Positions 35,190-46,931 of a DNA stretch of 64,000 nucleotides are shown here, one piece after another. Location: NCBI RefSeq assembly GCF_027887165.1, contig NC_077232.1, positions 78,149,369 through 78,213,368 on the forward strand. Reading direction: 5' to 3'. Below the pieces are notes generated by a model. It saw only the letters and a list, made by a program, of their open reading frames with translations, had not been told where the DNA came from and did not search any database. The position numbers and the translations under genes were made by a program. This DNA comes from Monodelphis domestica (lineage: Eukaryota > Chordata > Mammalia > Didelphimorphia > Didelphidae). Position 1 is the stretch's first letter, and each line of letters opens with the position of its first letter.

Positions 35190-35256
35190 AGTGATAATAA
35201 TTATATAATATATATAATATATATATAATATATAATATATATAAAATGATAATAAT
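35190..35256. repeat. AT microsatellite within ERV fossil
   Basis: Runs of TATAATATATA units between reverse transcriptase and RNase H tracts. Confidence 0.85.
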
Positions 35257-38082
35257 AAGGGATAGTGAAAATTAAATTTTCACTGAAATTAAAACCAGAG
35301 CATTTGCAAGCAATTGCAAAGCTAAACGAGGCCATTTTATCAGCCCCTACTCTAGGCATTCCTTATAATACCAAGCTGTCCATGCTTTATGTACATGAGT
35401 GTAAGGGTATAGCTTCAGGTGTATTGACAGAGTTTGGGACCAAATCACCAACCTATAGCCTGTTATTCTGGCCAATTAGATCCAGTTACGTAGCCGGTGC
35501 TCCACCTAAATACCTAAACACTGCCGGTGTTTAAGGGGTGTTGCTGCAACTGCATTTCTAGTTACCAAAGCTTGCATATATTGTTCTGGGGTGCCCACTC
35601 ATGGTTTTTTGCCCATATGAAGTTGAAGCACTTATGTTTAGAAAGAGAACACAGGCGTTTTCAGATCAGTGCAATGAAGAATCTATCACACAATTGGTTC
35701 TTTATGGCTTCAGAGAGGTTTTTTGATATCTTCTGGAGGACAGTGGCCAGTGTTCAAATAATACATGAGTTACTGCAGGCTTTACAATTTCCAAAAGAGT
35801 TAGCAGTAATTCACTGTAAAGCCCATTCGCAAGGGGAGGATTTCATAGCCAAAGGCAATCACAGAGTAGATATCACAATCACAGTTGCAGCAGAATAGAG
35901 TTCTGCATTCATAGTGAATCTCTGTCATTGACAGTGTAGATCTGGAGAACACTTACTCAAACAAAGAGATTCAGAAATGGAAGCAGAATTTCAAAGCTAC
36001 AAAAGAAAATGGCATTTGAATAGCGTCAGTGGGAAAACCAATTCTCCCTAGAGCATTGTACTTTCATATCTGTCAGGCAATTCATGTCAAGGGTCATTTT
36101 GGGACACAATATTGTTTTACTATACTTTAGTTACTATAAAAAGAATATGTGTAGCTCCTGGTATAACTATCTTTGCTAATAAAGTGTGCTCAGCTTGCTC
36201 TGTCAACAATTCAACCAACATATGTTCAAACAGAAAGCTTTTGGGGCTTGACCACTAGCATATACACCATTCAAACACCTACAAATTGACTGTATGCCCA
36301 ATAAATATGCCCAAAGCAGGGAAGTTTAAGTTCTGTCTAGTGATTGTTGACTAGTTAACTTGGTGGCCCAAAGTTTTTCCATCTAGCAGGAATACAGGAA
36401 GCTTTGTAGCCAAGATATTGTTGGAGATCATACCAAGATTTGGCATACCAGTGAGAATAGATTCAGACAGTGGGAGTCATTTTACAGACTCCATTTTAAA
36501 ACAGATCTATGAGAGTCTAGGGACCGTGCCAAAGTTGCATGTCCCATATCACCCACAAAGCTCAGGACAGGTTGAGAGGATGAACAGAGAAGTAAAATCA
36601 ATGATAGGGAAATTGTGCACTTAGACCCATTTGAAATGGTCAGAAATCTTACCATTGGTTCTAGTCTATCTATGGACTCAACCAAGAGGGGACTTGCACA
36701 TCTCAGCCTATGAATTGCTCTCTGGTCATCCACCAATGCAGGCAAAGAATTTCACAACAGTTTATGTATCTATGTTTGGGGGAGATCTGAAAATTTCTGA
36801 ATATATAAGAGAACGCAGTATCAAAGAATTACATGAAATGGGTGTATTAGTACAGGGGGGACCATTAGATTTCACACTCCATAACATACAACCGGGAGAC
36901 TTAGTATTCATCAAAAACTTTAACAGGACTAGTGCAATACAACCAGTGTGGATAGGACCTTTCCATACACTTATGACAACACCTTCTGCTATCAGGGTGC
37001 AAGAGAAAGAATCGTGGGTGCATTACTTCCATGTTAAAAAGATGATGGGAAGATTTGACATCAGACAACACCACTGCAGACAACAGGTCTGCAGGTAAAG
37101 AGGGTATTCTAGAAGAATGAGGAGAGAGAGATCAAGATCAAGACAACAGGAAGAGACTATGGAGTCAATAACACAGAGCATATAATGATGGAGACAATGG
37201 CAGCATGGTGACAACAAAGACATCAACAAAGAGAAGAGGAAAACAAACTGGTTTTGGATATGAACTGTGAGACTATTTGCTCCATTTTAACATTACACAC
37301 TGTCACTGCATAGGTTGCAAACACTACACATTGATAGCACCGTAGGAGCACGAAGACAGAAGACGGAAGAATGAAGGGGTTGCGTTGAATATTTGGTAAG
37401 TATTTGGTTCAAAGAACATGAACATATAGGACACATTTCTCACATAATTTGTAACATCATAACTTGGTGATGAGTCTTCATGGCAATACATGAATATGAG
37501 CTAATCACCTTATTATGGGACTATGTCAATGACTGGGCACATTAGACTATAAGGTCTTAGGTCAGAGGAAGATTTCCTATATTCCTATGAGATGACATCA
37601 GGGAAACTTACATACTTTCCATAAAAGATAATCTTTAAGGTTTTCTATAACTAACTTAAGGGGAGGGGAATGTCTATCTTCCTAATAGATGATTTTAAAA
37701 GGTTATGTAAATAGTCTGTACATAGTATGTAAAATATGTACAAATACTTAGCATGTACATAATATGTAGATAATGTGTAGATTTTTACAGATTTGTATAT
37801 GAGTACATAGGGTTTTTTTTACAAGGTTTTGATTTTCTTAGCATGGCAAGTTAATTTTGAGTTTTAGACAGTTTTGGTTTTCTGTATTAGTATAGTGATT
37901 TTAGCATAGTTAAAAAGTTTGGTTTGAATTTTTTCCATAGAATTTATAAGATGTAGTTTGCATGAGTTTTGCATAGTTATTGTTTTAGATTGGTTTTGTT
38001 TTCTGTAAAAGTATAGAATACAAATTTGTTTTTTTGTAACTTTTTTTTGCAAAAGTTTGCAAAAAAAAAAAAAGTTTTGCAC

Positions 38083-38753
38083 TGTGAACTTTAGATTACT
38101 CCACCCTACTTAGTCTAACAAAATCAGAAATGTCTACACCCATACTTAAGAATTAAGTATCTAGGAGGATGGCCTGTGATAGACATGTGCTAGCAAATGA
38201 CAAATCAGAAACAGCTGACAGACCCAGCTTAAGCTACCGCTGGTACAGATGAGATGCAGGAAAGTGATGTAAAACCATTTATACATTTCGCGTCACTTCC
38301 TCTCTCCGGCCTCTTGTGGTGGTGGAGAGGTGGCTAGCGGCAGCTTGTGGAGCGTACTAAGTGTTTTGGCATCTTGGCGTGGCAGCAGCTATTGTCCGGT
38401 TTGGAGGTGAGTTTTCCTTGATACTTTACTGGGAGAAGCTGAGTAGCCTAGTTCAGATGAGTCATCTTACTGAGCTCTATTGGAGTTTAGGCTGATTCTT
38501 TCTCCTTTACCTTCCAAACACTACCCTCTTAGAAAGCCACTAATCTTCAGAGACCTTGTGGCAGATGACTTTGAACTTTCCCTGGCACAGGCCAGGCAGG
38601 AGAAATTCTACACCCTTTCCCTCTCCCTTCTCCTTAATTTTTTTCCTCTATATTAATTAAACCACCATAACTGACTTGGGTATTTTATTTGGGATATTCC
38701 CTGGTGACCAAAATTCATTTAGATTAGTTCACAACCCTAAAATTATCCTTACA
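38083..38753 (+). mobile_element. Solo LTR, family A, with GCAC duplication
   Basis: 671 bp, starting TGTGAACTTTAG and ending TATCCTTACA. GCAC occurs at 38,079-38,082 and at 38,754-38,757, an exact 4-bp duplication as class-I ERVs make. It therefore inserted on its own into the 3' LTR region of the older ERV and is not that element's 3' LTR. CCTAATTAAACC-type poly-A sequence lies near its end. Confidence 0.88.
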
Positions 38754-38900
38754 GCACTTTGGTTGCTTTCATATTATTTCTCCTGTATTGGGGAGAATAA
38801 TAATTATAACAAGTCCATTAGTAAGGGAAGTTGGAGAGAGAGAAGTCTCAGAAGGGGGTTAGCAGGGAACTTTGTTCTGGGAGTGGGGGGGAGGCTGTCT

Positions 38901-39030
38901 TGCAGTTCCTGGCTTCCAACTGCGACTGTGTCAACCAGTTGGGGGGGGGTGTTGGCTCTCTGCAGTGGAGGTTGAAAAATTAACTGCCACAGAGAGCTCT
39001 GGGATTCTGAGCAGATTCTGACTGACTCAT
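38901..39030. other. Unclassified, possibly ERV LTR end
   Basis: G-runs at 38,886 and 38,940; no border found. Confidence 0.25.
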
Positions 39031-39045
39031 TTGCTCCTGGATCTT

Positions 39046-39250
39046 TTTTTTTTTTAAGCCCTTACCTTCCATTTTGTAATCAATACTGTATATTGGTTCC
39101 AAGGCAGAAGAGTGGTAAGGGCTAGGTAATGGGGGTCAAATGACTTGCCCAGGGTCACACAGCTGGGAAGTGTCTGAGGCCAGATTTGAACCTAGGACCT
39201 CCCATCTCTTAGCTTGGCTCTCAATCCACAGAGCTACTCTGCTGTCCCTA
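39046..39250 (-). repeat. Young tRNA-derived SINE with 15-bp target-site duplication
   Basis: TTGCTCCTGGATCTT at 39,031-39,045 repeats exactly at 39,251-39,265 around a reverse, near-consensus SINE. Confidence 0.93.
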
Positions 39251-39265
39251 TTGCTCCTGGATCTT

Positions 39266-39755
39266 AGCTGATCCAAGAAGCAAAGTCCTCTCTGAGCTCC
39301 TTGGTTTTCCCTGTGACATTTTGAGAATACCAGGTCTTGAAGTTTGTTGATCAATTGGCTATGGTTGGAGAGAAGTTACTGACAGAGAAGAAACCAGAAG
39401 ATCTTGTTTTTCTCTGAGCTCTGTGGGAAACCCAGAGCCAAGGCTGGGCTTCGGTTAGGCCTCAACCTACTTGCTTTGGCTGGTCTTTTGATAATTTTGG
39501 AGACAGAGATTTAAGATAAATATATTATTTATAGGTTATTGGAAATAGGTTATTTAGATAGAAAATTTGGGTTTTATTTAGTAATAGGTAGAAATAGAGT
39601 AGCCTGGTTTTATGGAGAAGACTGTGAGGTCCAGTTGGGAGCAGATGGAAGCTTAGTATCCCTTAGTTTTATAGGGTTTTCTGTTTATCACCTTCTGAAA
39701 TCCTCATAACTTTTAAGTTTTTTATCTGACTCTTATCCATTGAGCTAATCAACAA
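39266..39755. other. TACC3 intron 1 sequence, no feature
   Basis: Nothing recognised. Confidence 0.4.
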
Positions 39756-39759
39756 AAAG

Positions 39760-40020
39760 GCCCAATACTGTTACCTTGGTGCTATTATCTAGAGTATCTA
39801 GATGACTATCTTAACACCTTATATCCATTCAATTGCCAAATATTTTCCATATCTAGCTTCCTAACCTCTCTTTGTTTTGTCTCTTTTCCCTACTAACTCA
39901 GTCACTACCTTAGTGCAGGCTCTCATCACCTCTTTCCTGGACTATTGAACTTGCCTCCTTTTCCCCTGCCTTGAGGCTTACCTACTCTAATCCACCCTCT
40001 CTACCTCAGTATAACTTGAA
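39760..40020 (+). mobile_element. L2 LINE fragment
   Basis: CTTCCTAACCTCTCTTTGTT, CAGGCTCTCATCACCTCTTT and CTGGACTATTGAACTTGCCT are phrases of the L2 ORF2/3' region. Confidence 0.6.
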
Positions 40021-40520
40021 CCAGATTAATTGGAAAATAACACATTAAGTAAAAATATAGTATGACGTAGATAATGTTTATTTGTGGCTTCTAAGCCATT
40101 TGAGTTTGGCATCATTACTCTACACCAGTGTTCTATGAATCTTTTGATGATTTATTAGTTTTTAAAAAATATTGAGAATGTACTTACAATGTGTTGATTT
40201 TAAGATCACCTATGTGCTTTAATATTAATATGTACATTATAAAAAAGAAATTAAGGATGATAGGAAGATGAATTAAGCTATTACAAAACTTTAAAATTTT
40301 TATTAACAATACAAAAGCCATTAGGAGCAATGTAACTGAATATGCTTCATTACCTTTATATGCCTTGAAGGTCTAGAACTTGTAAAGAATAATTTTTTTT
40401 AAAAATAATTTATCAGTTAACTTTTGATTAATGTAGCTAGCCAAGGAAATGAATTTTATTTTATTTTTTAGTCAGGAATAAGGCAGGTATTTATTTCCTA
40501 CGCACAAAAACAATGTTAAA
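40021..40520. other. AT-rich intron sequence
   Basis: Nothing recognised. Confidence 0.4.
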
Positions 40521-40536
40521 AACAAAAAGGCTTTCA

Positions 40537-40740
40537 GGGGACGGTTGGGTAGCTCAGTGGATTGAGAGCCAGGCCTAGAGACTGGAGGTCCTAGGTTCAA
40601 ATGTGGCCTCAGACACTTCCCAGCTGTGTGACTCTGGGCAAGTCACTTGACCCCCATTGCCTAGCCCTTACCACTCTTTTGCCTTGGATCCAATACATAG
40701 TATTGATTCCAAGACGGAAGGTAAGGGTTTTATTAAAAAA
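40537..40740 (+). repeat. Young tRNA-derived SINE with 13-bp target-site duplication
   Basis: AAAAAGGCTTTCA at 40,524-40,536 repeats at 40,741-40,753 around a near-consensus plus-strand SINE. Confidence 0.93.
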
Positions 40741-41163
40741 AAAAAGGCTTTCATAAACACTCATTGTCAGAAAAACCAAAAGTATAGAAGTAGCATTAAT
40801 AACTATCACTGAGATTTAAAACTATCCTGAATAGAGGCATTTACTGAAGAGGTATTTTACATTTTACCTGTAGTTCATTTAGGATTTGCATGATTCCCTT
40901 CAAGAAAGATGTTTTCTGGCAAACCAAGCCAAGGGTCGTACTCATCCTCGGGTTGGTATGCTATCTCTTTTGTTTGTTTATTTAATTAATTAATTTAGAA
41001 TATTTTTCCAGGGTTACATGATTCATGTTCTTTCCCTCCCCTCCACAAACCCCCCTCCCATAGCTGATGTCCAATTCCACTGGGTTTTACATGTGTCATT
41101 GATCAAGACCTAGTTAGGTATTATTAATATTTGCACTAGGGTGATCATTTAGAGTCTACATCC

Positions 41164-42060
41164 TGTATTAGAAATGATAATCTGTAGAACTATTTCTAGG
41201 TTGTATTAAATGAATATACTCTGGCTGTGACTAGAGAGCTACTAGGGGAAACCATGTGAGTGCCTAGTTATAATGGAGATAAAGATATGTCTTCAGAGAT
41301 AGATACTACTAGAGAGAGATATTCAGGGGTTGCCTATTGATCACTATTGATGGCTAATAGATCAAGATATTTCCTACCCTTCTCCTTCCTTCACCTCCCA
41401 GTTTCCACCCACGCCCTCCTGCCTCCTTTTCCCCTCCCCTGGTCTTCTTAGTCAGCCACCTTCTAAGTAACTTGGGAACTATGAGATTTCAGAGAAATAT
41501 TCTTTACTCTTCTATTCTCAGGTAAGGAGGTTTATTGGGAACAACAGGATGGGGATTGAGGTGAGAGAGATAGGGGTTATCTCTAGTCTATAATGAGGGA
41601 TAGGAAGATTTTGGGAAAAGTCAATCCTGTCACAACTGTGACTCAGGGACAGTCAGAGAGATGGAGAACAACAGCCACCAACAAAAGTTACTTTCTTCTC
41701 AGCTTTAACTCCAGAAGCCCCCCCCAGGGTCCTTCAGCCTAGGACAGAAGCTAACAAGGGTCAGTTCTCAGCTTCCTCTCCCTTCAGCCAGAAGCCAAGG
41801 AAGATTCCCTCCAAAACCAAGAGAAATATTTCAAAGTTAGAAATCCCAGCTTCTTCTCCACCACTCTGTCAGAGCCACCCAGGTCACTCCCTTGGTCAGA
41901 AAACCCCAGAGAAGAAGTCTCTCAGTTTATCTCCTCTGGCCAGGCTCCAACTGCCTTTCCTGGGAACATTCTATTTTAGAATCTTCACTTTAATTGGCAG
42001 ATCAGGTCCCTCACTTTGTTTGTAAGCATGAAGTTCTCTCTTTCTTCATGCCTCTTCCAC
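41164..42060 (-). mobile_element. Probable LTR inserted in L1 (unclassified)
   Basis: L1 3' UTR sequence stops at GAGTCTACATCC and resumes at CCCAATCATATCC, so about 0.9 kb has been inserted. The insert starts TGTATTAG and ends near CTTCCA, and has a minus-strand AATAAA (complement near 41,530). CATCC/AATCC at the borders may be a worn duplication. The family was not recognised. Confidence 0.5.
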
Positions 42061-42636
42061 AATCCCCAATCATATCCTCATCGATCCATGTGATCAAGCA
42101 GTTTTTCTTTTGTGTTTCTACACCCACAGTTCGTTCTCTGGATGTGGATAGCATTCTTTCTCCTAGGTCCCTTAGAATTGTCCCAGATTATTGCTTCACT
42201 GCTAGTAGAAAAGTCTATTACATTCGATTGTGCCATAGTGTATCCATCTCTGTATACAATATTCTCCTGGTTCTGCTCCTTTCACTCTGCATCAGTTTCT
42301 GGAGGTCATTCTAGTTCACATGGAATTCCTCCAGTTTATTATTCATTTGAGCACAATAGTATTCCATCACCAACAGATACCACAATTTGTTCAACCATTT
42401 CCCAATTGAAGGATATCCCCTCATTTTCCAATTTTTTGCCACCATATAGTCAGTTCTGCTGGGTAGTTGATTCTTGGTTGTAGACCCAGTTCCCTTGCTT
42501 TCCTGAATATCATATTCCATGCTTTCTGGTCCTTCAGTGTGAATGGAGCCAGGTCCTGTGCTATCTTAACTGTGGTTCCATGATATCTGAATGGTTTCTT
42601 CTTAGCAGTTTGTAGTATCTTAAAATTTCTCAGACT

Positions 42637-43409
42637 TGTGAATCTTAAAAAATTCTCAGACTCTACCTTAGAACATTTGGTTAAGGCTATTCCCCATTTT
42701 AAACAATGGAGGTACTTGATCAGGAATGTATTGGGAACTTTAAAATTACTCCACCCATACTTAGGCATACTTTAGGGGAAGATAAAGTTGTAAACTCCTT
42801 ACTGAACAATGAAAAGTACTCAACCCATACTTAAAGTGAAGCAAGAACAGTTAAGCTAGGTCTGTTTTTAGATCTAATACAAAGGGGTGCTAAGTACCTA
42901 TGAAGATCAAATTAATCAGGCAACTTGCAAAGGACAAGATTAATCTACTCAGGTGTGAATTACTCAAAAGTATTAGTCTACTCAGGTGTGAATTAAGAAT
43001 GGTCAGTCCTTTGGAAAATGTCTACTGTGATTGGTAGATGTGAAAACTCAGGGGAGGTGACATAGGAGAAATTTTTCTTTAAAAGGAAGAGGTTTAGGCC
43101 TCCGAGTAAATTCAGCTTTGGAGCTGAATTGGAGGCTGGTCTCTCTCTCGGTGGCTGTACTTCCTGAGCTAAACTGGAGGGTCTCTCTGAACACTAGAAT
43201 CTTGCTTGGGACAAATCTTGTGGTGAGTTGATAAAAGAATGATTAGTCTCTTAAGGCTCAGGTATTCTCTCCCCTTTTTCTTAATTCCTTTATTTGTATT
43301 AAAATCTCCATAAGACCCAGCTGAGTTGGGTATATTTCATATTTGGGAATTTTCCCATGGCGACCACTTCATTTTTAATATAAAATCAAGACACTAAAAA
43401 TTCTTTACA
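42637..43409 (+). mobile_element. Solo LTR, family A, inserted in L1
   Basis: It starts TGTGAATC and ends TTCTTTACA. It shares AATTACTCCACCC and the GGTATATTTCAT-to-GGCGACCACTTC end with other family A copies. Flanks GACT and GAAT match at 3 of 4 positions. L1 sequence continues on both sides, with about 140 bp of L1 missing. No internal viral sequence. Confidence 0.75.
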
Positions 43410-44975
43410 GAATGCTTTCCAGGGTTTTCCTTTTGTCATGATTTTTTGGTAGTCTTATAATTCTTAAATTGTCTCTTCTGGATCTATTTTCCAGATCTGT
43501 AATTTTATCAATGAGGTTTTTCATATTTTCCTCAATTTTTTCATTCTTTTGATTTTGTTATAAACTTGCTGCCTTGTGAAGTCATTAGCTTTTAGTATTT
43601 GGGTTCTAATTTTTAAAGACTGAATTTCATCCCTGAATTTTTGGTCATCCTTCTTCTGGCCTGTTTTTATTTGTAGGTCATCTTTCACATTTTTTTGCCT
43701 CATTTTCAAGCTGGTCAATTTTGGCTTTCAAGACATTATTTTCTTGTTTTTGTTCATGTGCCTCTGTTTCTATATGACTTATTTTGCTTTTTAAGTTCTT
43801 TTCCCAGTTGTCTTCAGCTTCTCTTAATTGTTTTTTGAATTGTGTTTTGAATTCTTCCAAAGCCTGAATTCAATTTGCTGGAGTTTCTGTATTTTTGCTT
43901 GGTGTTCCTTGGTCCTTTTCTGTTCCAGTTGCTCTTTGTTCATTACCTGGATAGAAGCTGTTGATTGTAATTTCTTTTTTCTTTTTCTGTTGTTTACTCA
44001 TATTTTTTCCTTCTTTCCCCTCTGTCATTGGCTGAAATCTTGCTCTTGATTATTTGCTGGATCTGTGGGTTTGGGCTATTTCTCTGCTCTGCTGATTGAC
44101 TAGATTAGGCTGATGGAGTATTAATGAGCCCTGAGGTTATGTCTTCAGCAGCTGGCCTAGAAACTAAAGATGTAGATGTGGAGGCTGAAGGGAGCTGTAC
44201 TTCCTGCCCTGTTATCAAGATATTCTGTTGCAGCCTTGCTCTGGGATTCCAGTCAGCTGGAATCTTAAGGAGGCTCTCAAAGCAGTCAGTGGGGAAGGGA
44301 TGTTGGAGATTGAGCTTCTCTGCCCTTTGAAGACTTCTTATCTGCCCACTTGATAGACTAGATTAAGTGGGGAGAAATGGATCTACAGAGCTGGATGTGC
44401 CCTGAGGCCAAAACCTTGGGAAGCAGAGGCCCAAGATGGAGTGTAGGCTGCCCTCCCATCCGGTCTCTTCTCTAACTGCTTCCCTACCTGTTGTGGTTAG
44501 AGCCCTGAGCCTGGCACAGCTGTGGTAGCAAGGCATTCCCTCCCTCCTCCCAGAGATTCCAGCGATCACTGGAGACTCAGTACAGTAGGTGGGAGAGGGG
44601 ACCTGGGACCTTCTTCCTTTTCCTTAAGCCCAAGAATTCAGCCTTCTCTGCATACCTTTTAAGTTGAATGGAGCAGGAGGGTCCCCTGGCTCTGTACTGT
44701 TTTTAGATTTGGTTTTCTGTCCCCTCAAAGCACTTTGTTTTTGATTGGTGTGGAAAGGTTTTCACAGAGGTCTGGACTTTTGCTGCTTCTAAGTGACCAT
44801 TTTGATTCTGCCCCTCTGAATTTTATTTTAAAGAAAACAATTTGATTGAACTATTAAATACAACAGAGTTCATTGTAGTAAACAGCATCTTTTCAGTTGG
44901 AGTAGTTATGATAATAATAATTGAGTATAGATAATCATCATACACAGTGCAAACACAATAAGTAGAAGTGAATTG

Positions 44976-45674
44976 TGTTACAAGGGAATCACTTTAAAAG
45001 ACTGATATATATTAATTTAAGGTCGCCAAGGAATCAGCTATGTAATTCCTAAATGAAAAACTCAAGTCAGCCGTCAGCCTTTTTTGGAGTTTAATTACAA
45101 TAGGAGCAAGAAAGGAATTAGAGATATATATAGAGAGAGAAAGGGGAGAGAAGGGAATAGGGCTTAAATACCCCTTCTGTTTAGGCTGGGCCAAAAGGCC
45201 CAAGCCCTTAGATAGCTGGGGCAAAGAAAAGAGATCAGTCCCTTTCACTCACGTGTCCAAAATGGAGAAACAGTCTCAGAGGCCCCCACCTTCAGCTTCC
45301 TTCCGAGCAAGCTTCCTCAGAGCCCAGGAACCACCCGACCAAAAACTCCATCCTCCCTTCTCCAGACCCTCCTATCTTTAAGGACACCATCCAAGTTGCC
45401 TCCCCTCAGTCCTCACATCTACCAATCACTCTTCATCAATTTCCCTGTCAATGGAGGCTCTCGCTTAACCCAGGACCGCCCAGAGGTTTCTGGCTTTTGC
45501 ACATGTCCGTTGAAGGTCATATTTTTCAAATGATTAAATCTTTACTCTTTTGTTACAGCCCTTTCTAAATCCTGTTAACTTGAGTATGGTAGAGATTGGA
45601 ATAATTAAATTTTGATCTAGGCTGCAGCCCTTACTCAATCCTGTTAGGACTGAATAGGGTGGAGATTTATTCCA
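44976..45674 (-). mobile_element. LTR family A, reverse copy, borders approximate
   Basis: Minus-sense features match family A: CCTATTGTAATTAAACTCC poly-A region, GACTTGAGTTTTTCATTTAG and CTTGGCGACC near the end, and ATCTCCACCCTATTCAGTCC at the start. The ends are worn and no duplication was confirmed. Further related sequence may reach about 45,900. Confidence 0.65.
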
Positions 45675-45689
45675 AGTATCTCCATTGTA

Positions 45690-46055
45690 TCAATTCTAAA
45701 ATCAATCAAGACTCAAAGAAATTCTTGTTCTATGCTTAAGCATAGGTCAAAGTCCTTTCCATTGTTCAGCAAAGGGTTTCTGTCCTAAAGTAATCTTAAG
45801 AAGGGAAGAGAAGGAACCTCCCATGCCAATGGAGTTCCCATTCCAATAGACTATCAGTAAGAAATTTTCCAAGTATGAAATATCCCAATGGTGAAATTTC
45901 CAACATTTATAAGTCTAAGGAATTTTGAGGTTTACAATTGTCTGTACTCTTTACCTTACCCAATAAAAACACAAATAGAAATAATGAATCACTTGTACTA
46001 TAAAGTTGCAGAAAGCTTTCCATATATATCCATTTCTCTTACCTTATATATTTTA
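45690..46055. other. TACC3 intron 1 sequence, possibly LTR flank
   Basis: Nothing firmly recognised. Confidence 0.3.
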
Positions 46056-46059
46056 CTGA

Positions 46060-46262
46060 ATGGATGATTGTTTTTGTTCAGTTCTTTGAGTTGTGTCTGA
46101 CACTTAGTGTCCTCATATCGGGTTTTTGTGGCCGAGATACCGAAATGGTTTGTCATTGCCTATTTCAGCTCATTTTAGAGATGAGGAAACTGAGGCAAAT
46201 AGGGTTAAGTGACTTGTGGAGGGCCACACTGTAATTGGAGAATGAATATGGCATTTAGATTT
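46060..46262 (+). repeat. SINE with RTE/BovB-like 5' part
   Basis: TTCAGTTCTTTGAGTTGTGT, CTGACACTTAGTGTCC and GATGAGGAAACTGAGGCAAA follow the order of RTE-linked SINEs (compare the TTCAGTCGTGTCTGACTC type). It lies 350 bp upstream of TACC3 exon 2. Confidence 0.6.
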
Positions 46263-46617
46263 CAAAGCAGCTTTGTTGCTCCCTGGAGCTCTGGTCCCCT
46301 ATCCTCCCTATAGAGGTCATACTTGAAGTTGGAAGAACAAGTAGTACAGTTGAGGCACTGAAGTTGAGTTACATAGCTTTGTGGTTCACTTAGAAACCGG
46401 TTGAGTCCAAGTTTTGTGAAGGCAATAAATGCTAAAGACTTTAATTCCTGGACCATGTAACTATATTTGTGATGGCCTGTCACTCTGAATTATGTTAGCA
46501 ATCAAGTTTGTAGAATGGTTAATTTGGGCCTTTCTATTCCTTGTTAAGATTATCTGAAAGACCAGCTGTTTCTGTGACGATTTCTTACATTGTTATGTGA
46601 ATGGTTTGCCTTTCCAG

Positions 46618-46780
46618 AATGAGTCTGCAGATCTTAAATGACGAAAATGTTAGTGGTGATATAACTGCAGAAACTTGTGACTTCCTGTTTTTACTACCCG
46701 AGCTAACAGGAAGATCATCTGTATTTTGTACATCCCAGAAAGAAAATGTACCACCAAAAAATACAGCAAAAACGATGAAA
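46618..46780 (+). CDS. TACC3: TACC3 exon 2, start codon, residues 1-54
   Basis: TACC3 is a centrosome and spindle adaptor. With ch-TOG and clathrin it cross-links kinetochore microtubule fibres and is controlled by Aurora A. The exon follows TTTCCAG; ATG is at 46,619 and the exon ends AAA before GTAAGT. It encodes MSLQILNDENVSGDITAETC and later TGRSSVFCTSQKENVPPKNT, colinear with the human N-terminus (MSLQVLNDKNVS, SQKENVPPKN). The QKEN tetrapeptide is a KEN-type degron motif. The exon ends in phase 0. The 5' side is separated from the presumed promoter by a 28-kb intron filled with transposons. Confidence 0.97.
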
Positions 46781-46931
46781 GTAAGTGTTTTGTGTTTTGT
46801 CTTCCATGTTCCTTTGGGGGGAGGGGGGCTTTTTTTTTTCCTAATGAGTGAAACAGGAATAATACTGACACTATTGTTGAAGGCCTTGAATTATTTAAGA
46901 GTTTCTCTCCTTTTCCCTTCTATATAAATAG
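46781..46931 (+). other. TACC3 intron 2 (151 bp)
   Basis: Short intron with GTAAGT and AAATAG ends and a T-run. Confidence 0.9.

Larger units (their letters stand above)
33150..38900 (+). mobile_element. Class-I (gammaretrovirus-like) ERV fossil: pol plus 3' LTR start
   Basis: In order on the plus strand: a protease-like tract (about 33,290-33,790), reverse transcriptase (about 34,360-35,190), RNase H-like tract (about 35,270-35,900) and integrase (about 36,080-37,090, with the conserved catalytic core and the C-terminal GPF-type domain). A purine-rich tract AGGGGAGGGGAA at 37,659-37,670 leads straight into TGTCTATC at 37,671, the expected polypurine tract/3' LTR junction. No gag, env or 5' LTR was recognised. 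The element carries many breaks and is interrupted by a reverse LTR (33,779-34,352), an AT microsatellite and, within its own LTR, a solo LTR (38,083-38,753). The right end is uncertain. It is old and clearly inactive. Confidence 0.85.
40980..44815 (-). mobile_element. ORF2-deleted L1, interrupted by two LTR-type insertions
   Basis: The pieces read in order as one L1. 40,980-41,163 is a 3' UTR of the AGGGTTACATGATTCATG type. 42,061-42,445 is the 3' UTR and ORF2 C-terminus. At about 42,447 GCCACCATATAGTCAG joins ORF2 straight to the ORF1 C-terminal region; relative to the copy at 26,147 about 4.4 kb is missing. 42,447-42,636 and 43,410-44,050 are ORF1, and 44,050-44,815 is the 5' UTR ending sense AATCAAAATGGTC. 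ORF1 has several breaks. The gaps are filled by insertions at 41,164-42,060 and 42,637-43,409. Confidence 0.85.

Noticed and set aside
38083-38753. Reading this LTR as the 3' LTR of the ERV pol fossil
   Set aside because: It has its own exact GCAC flanks, and the polypurine tract points to an LTR start at 37,671.
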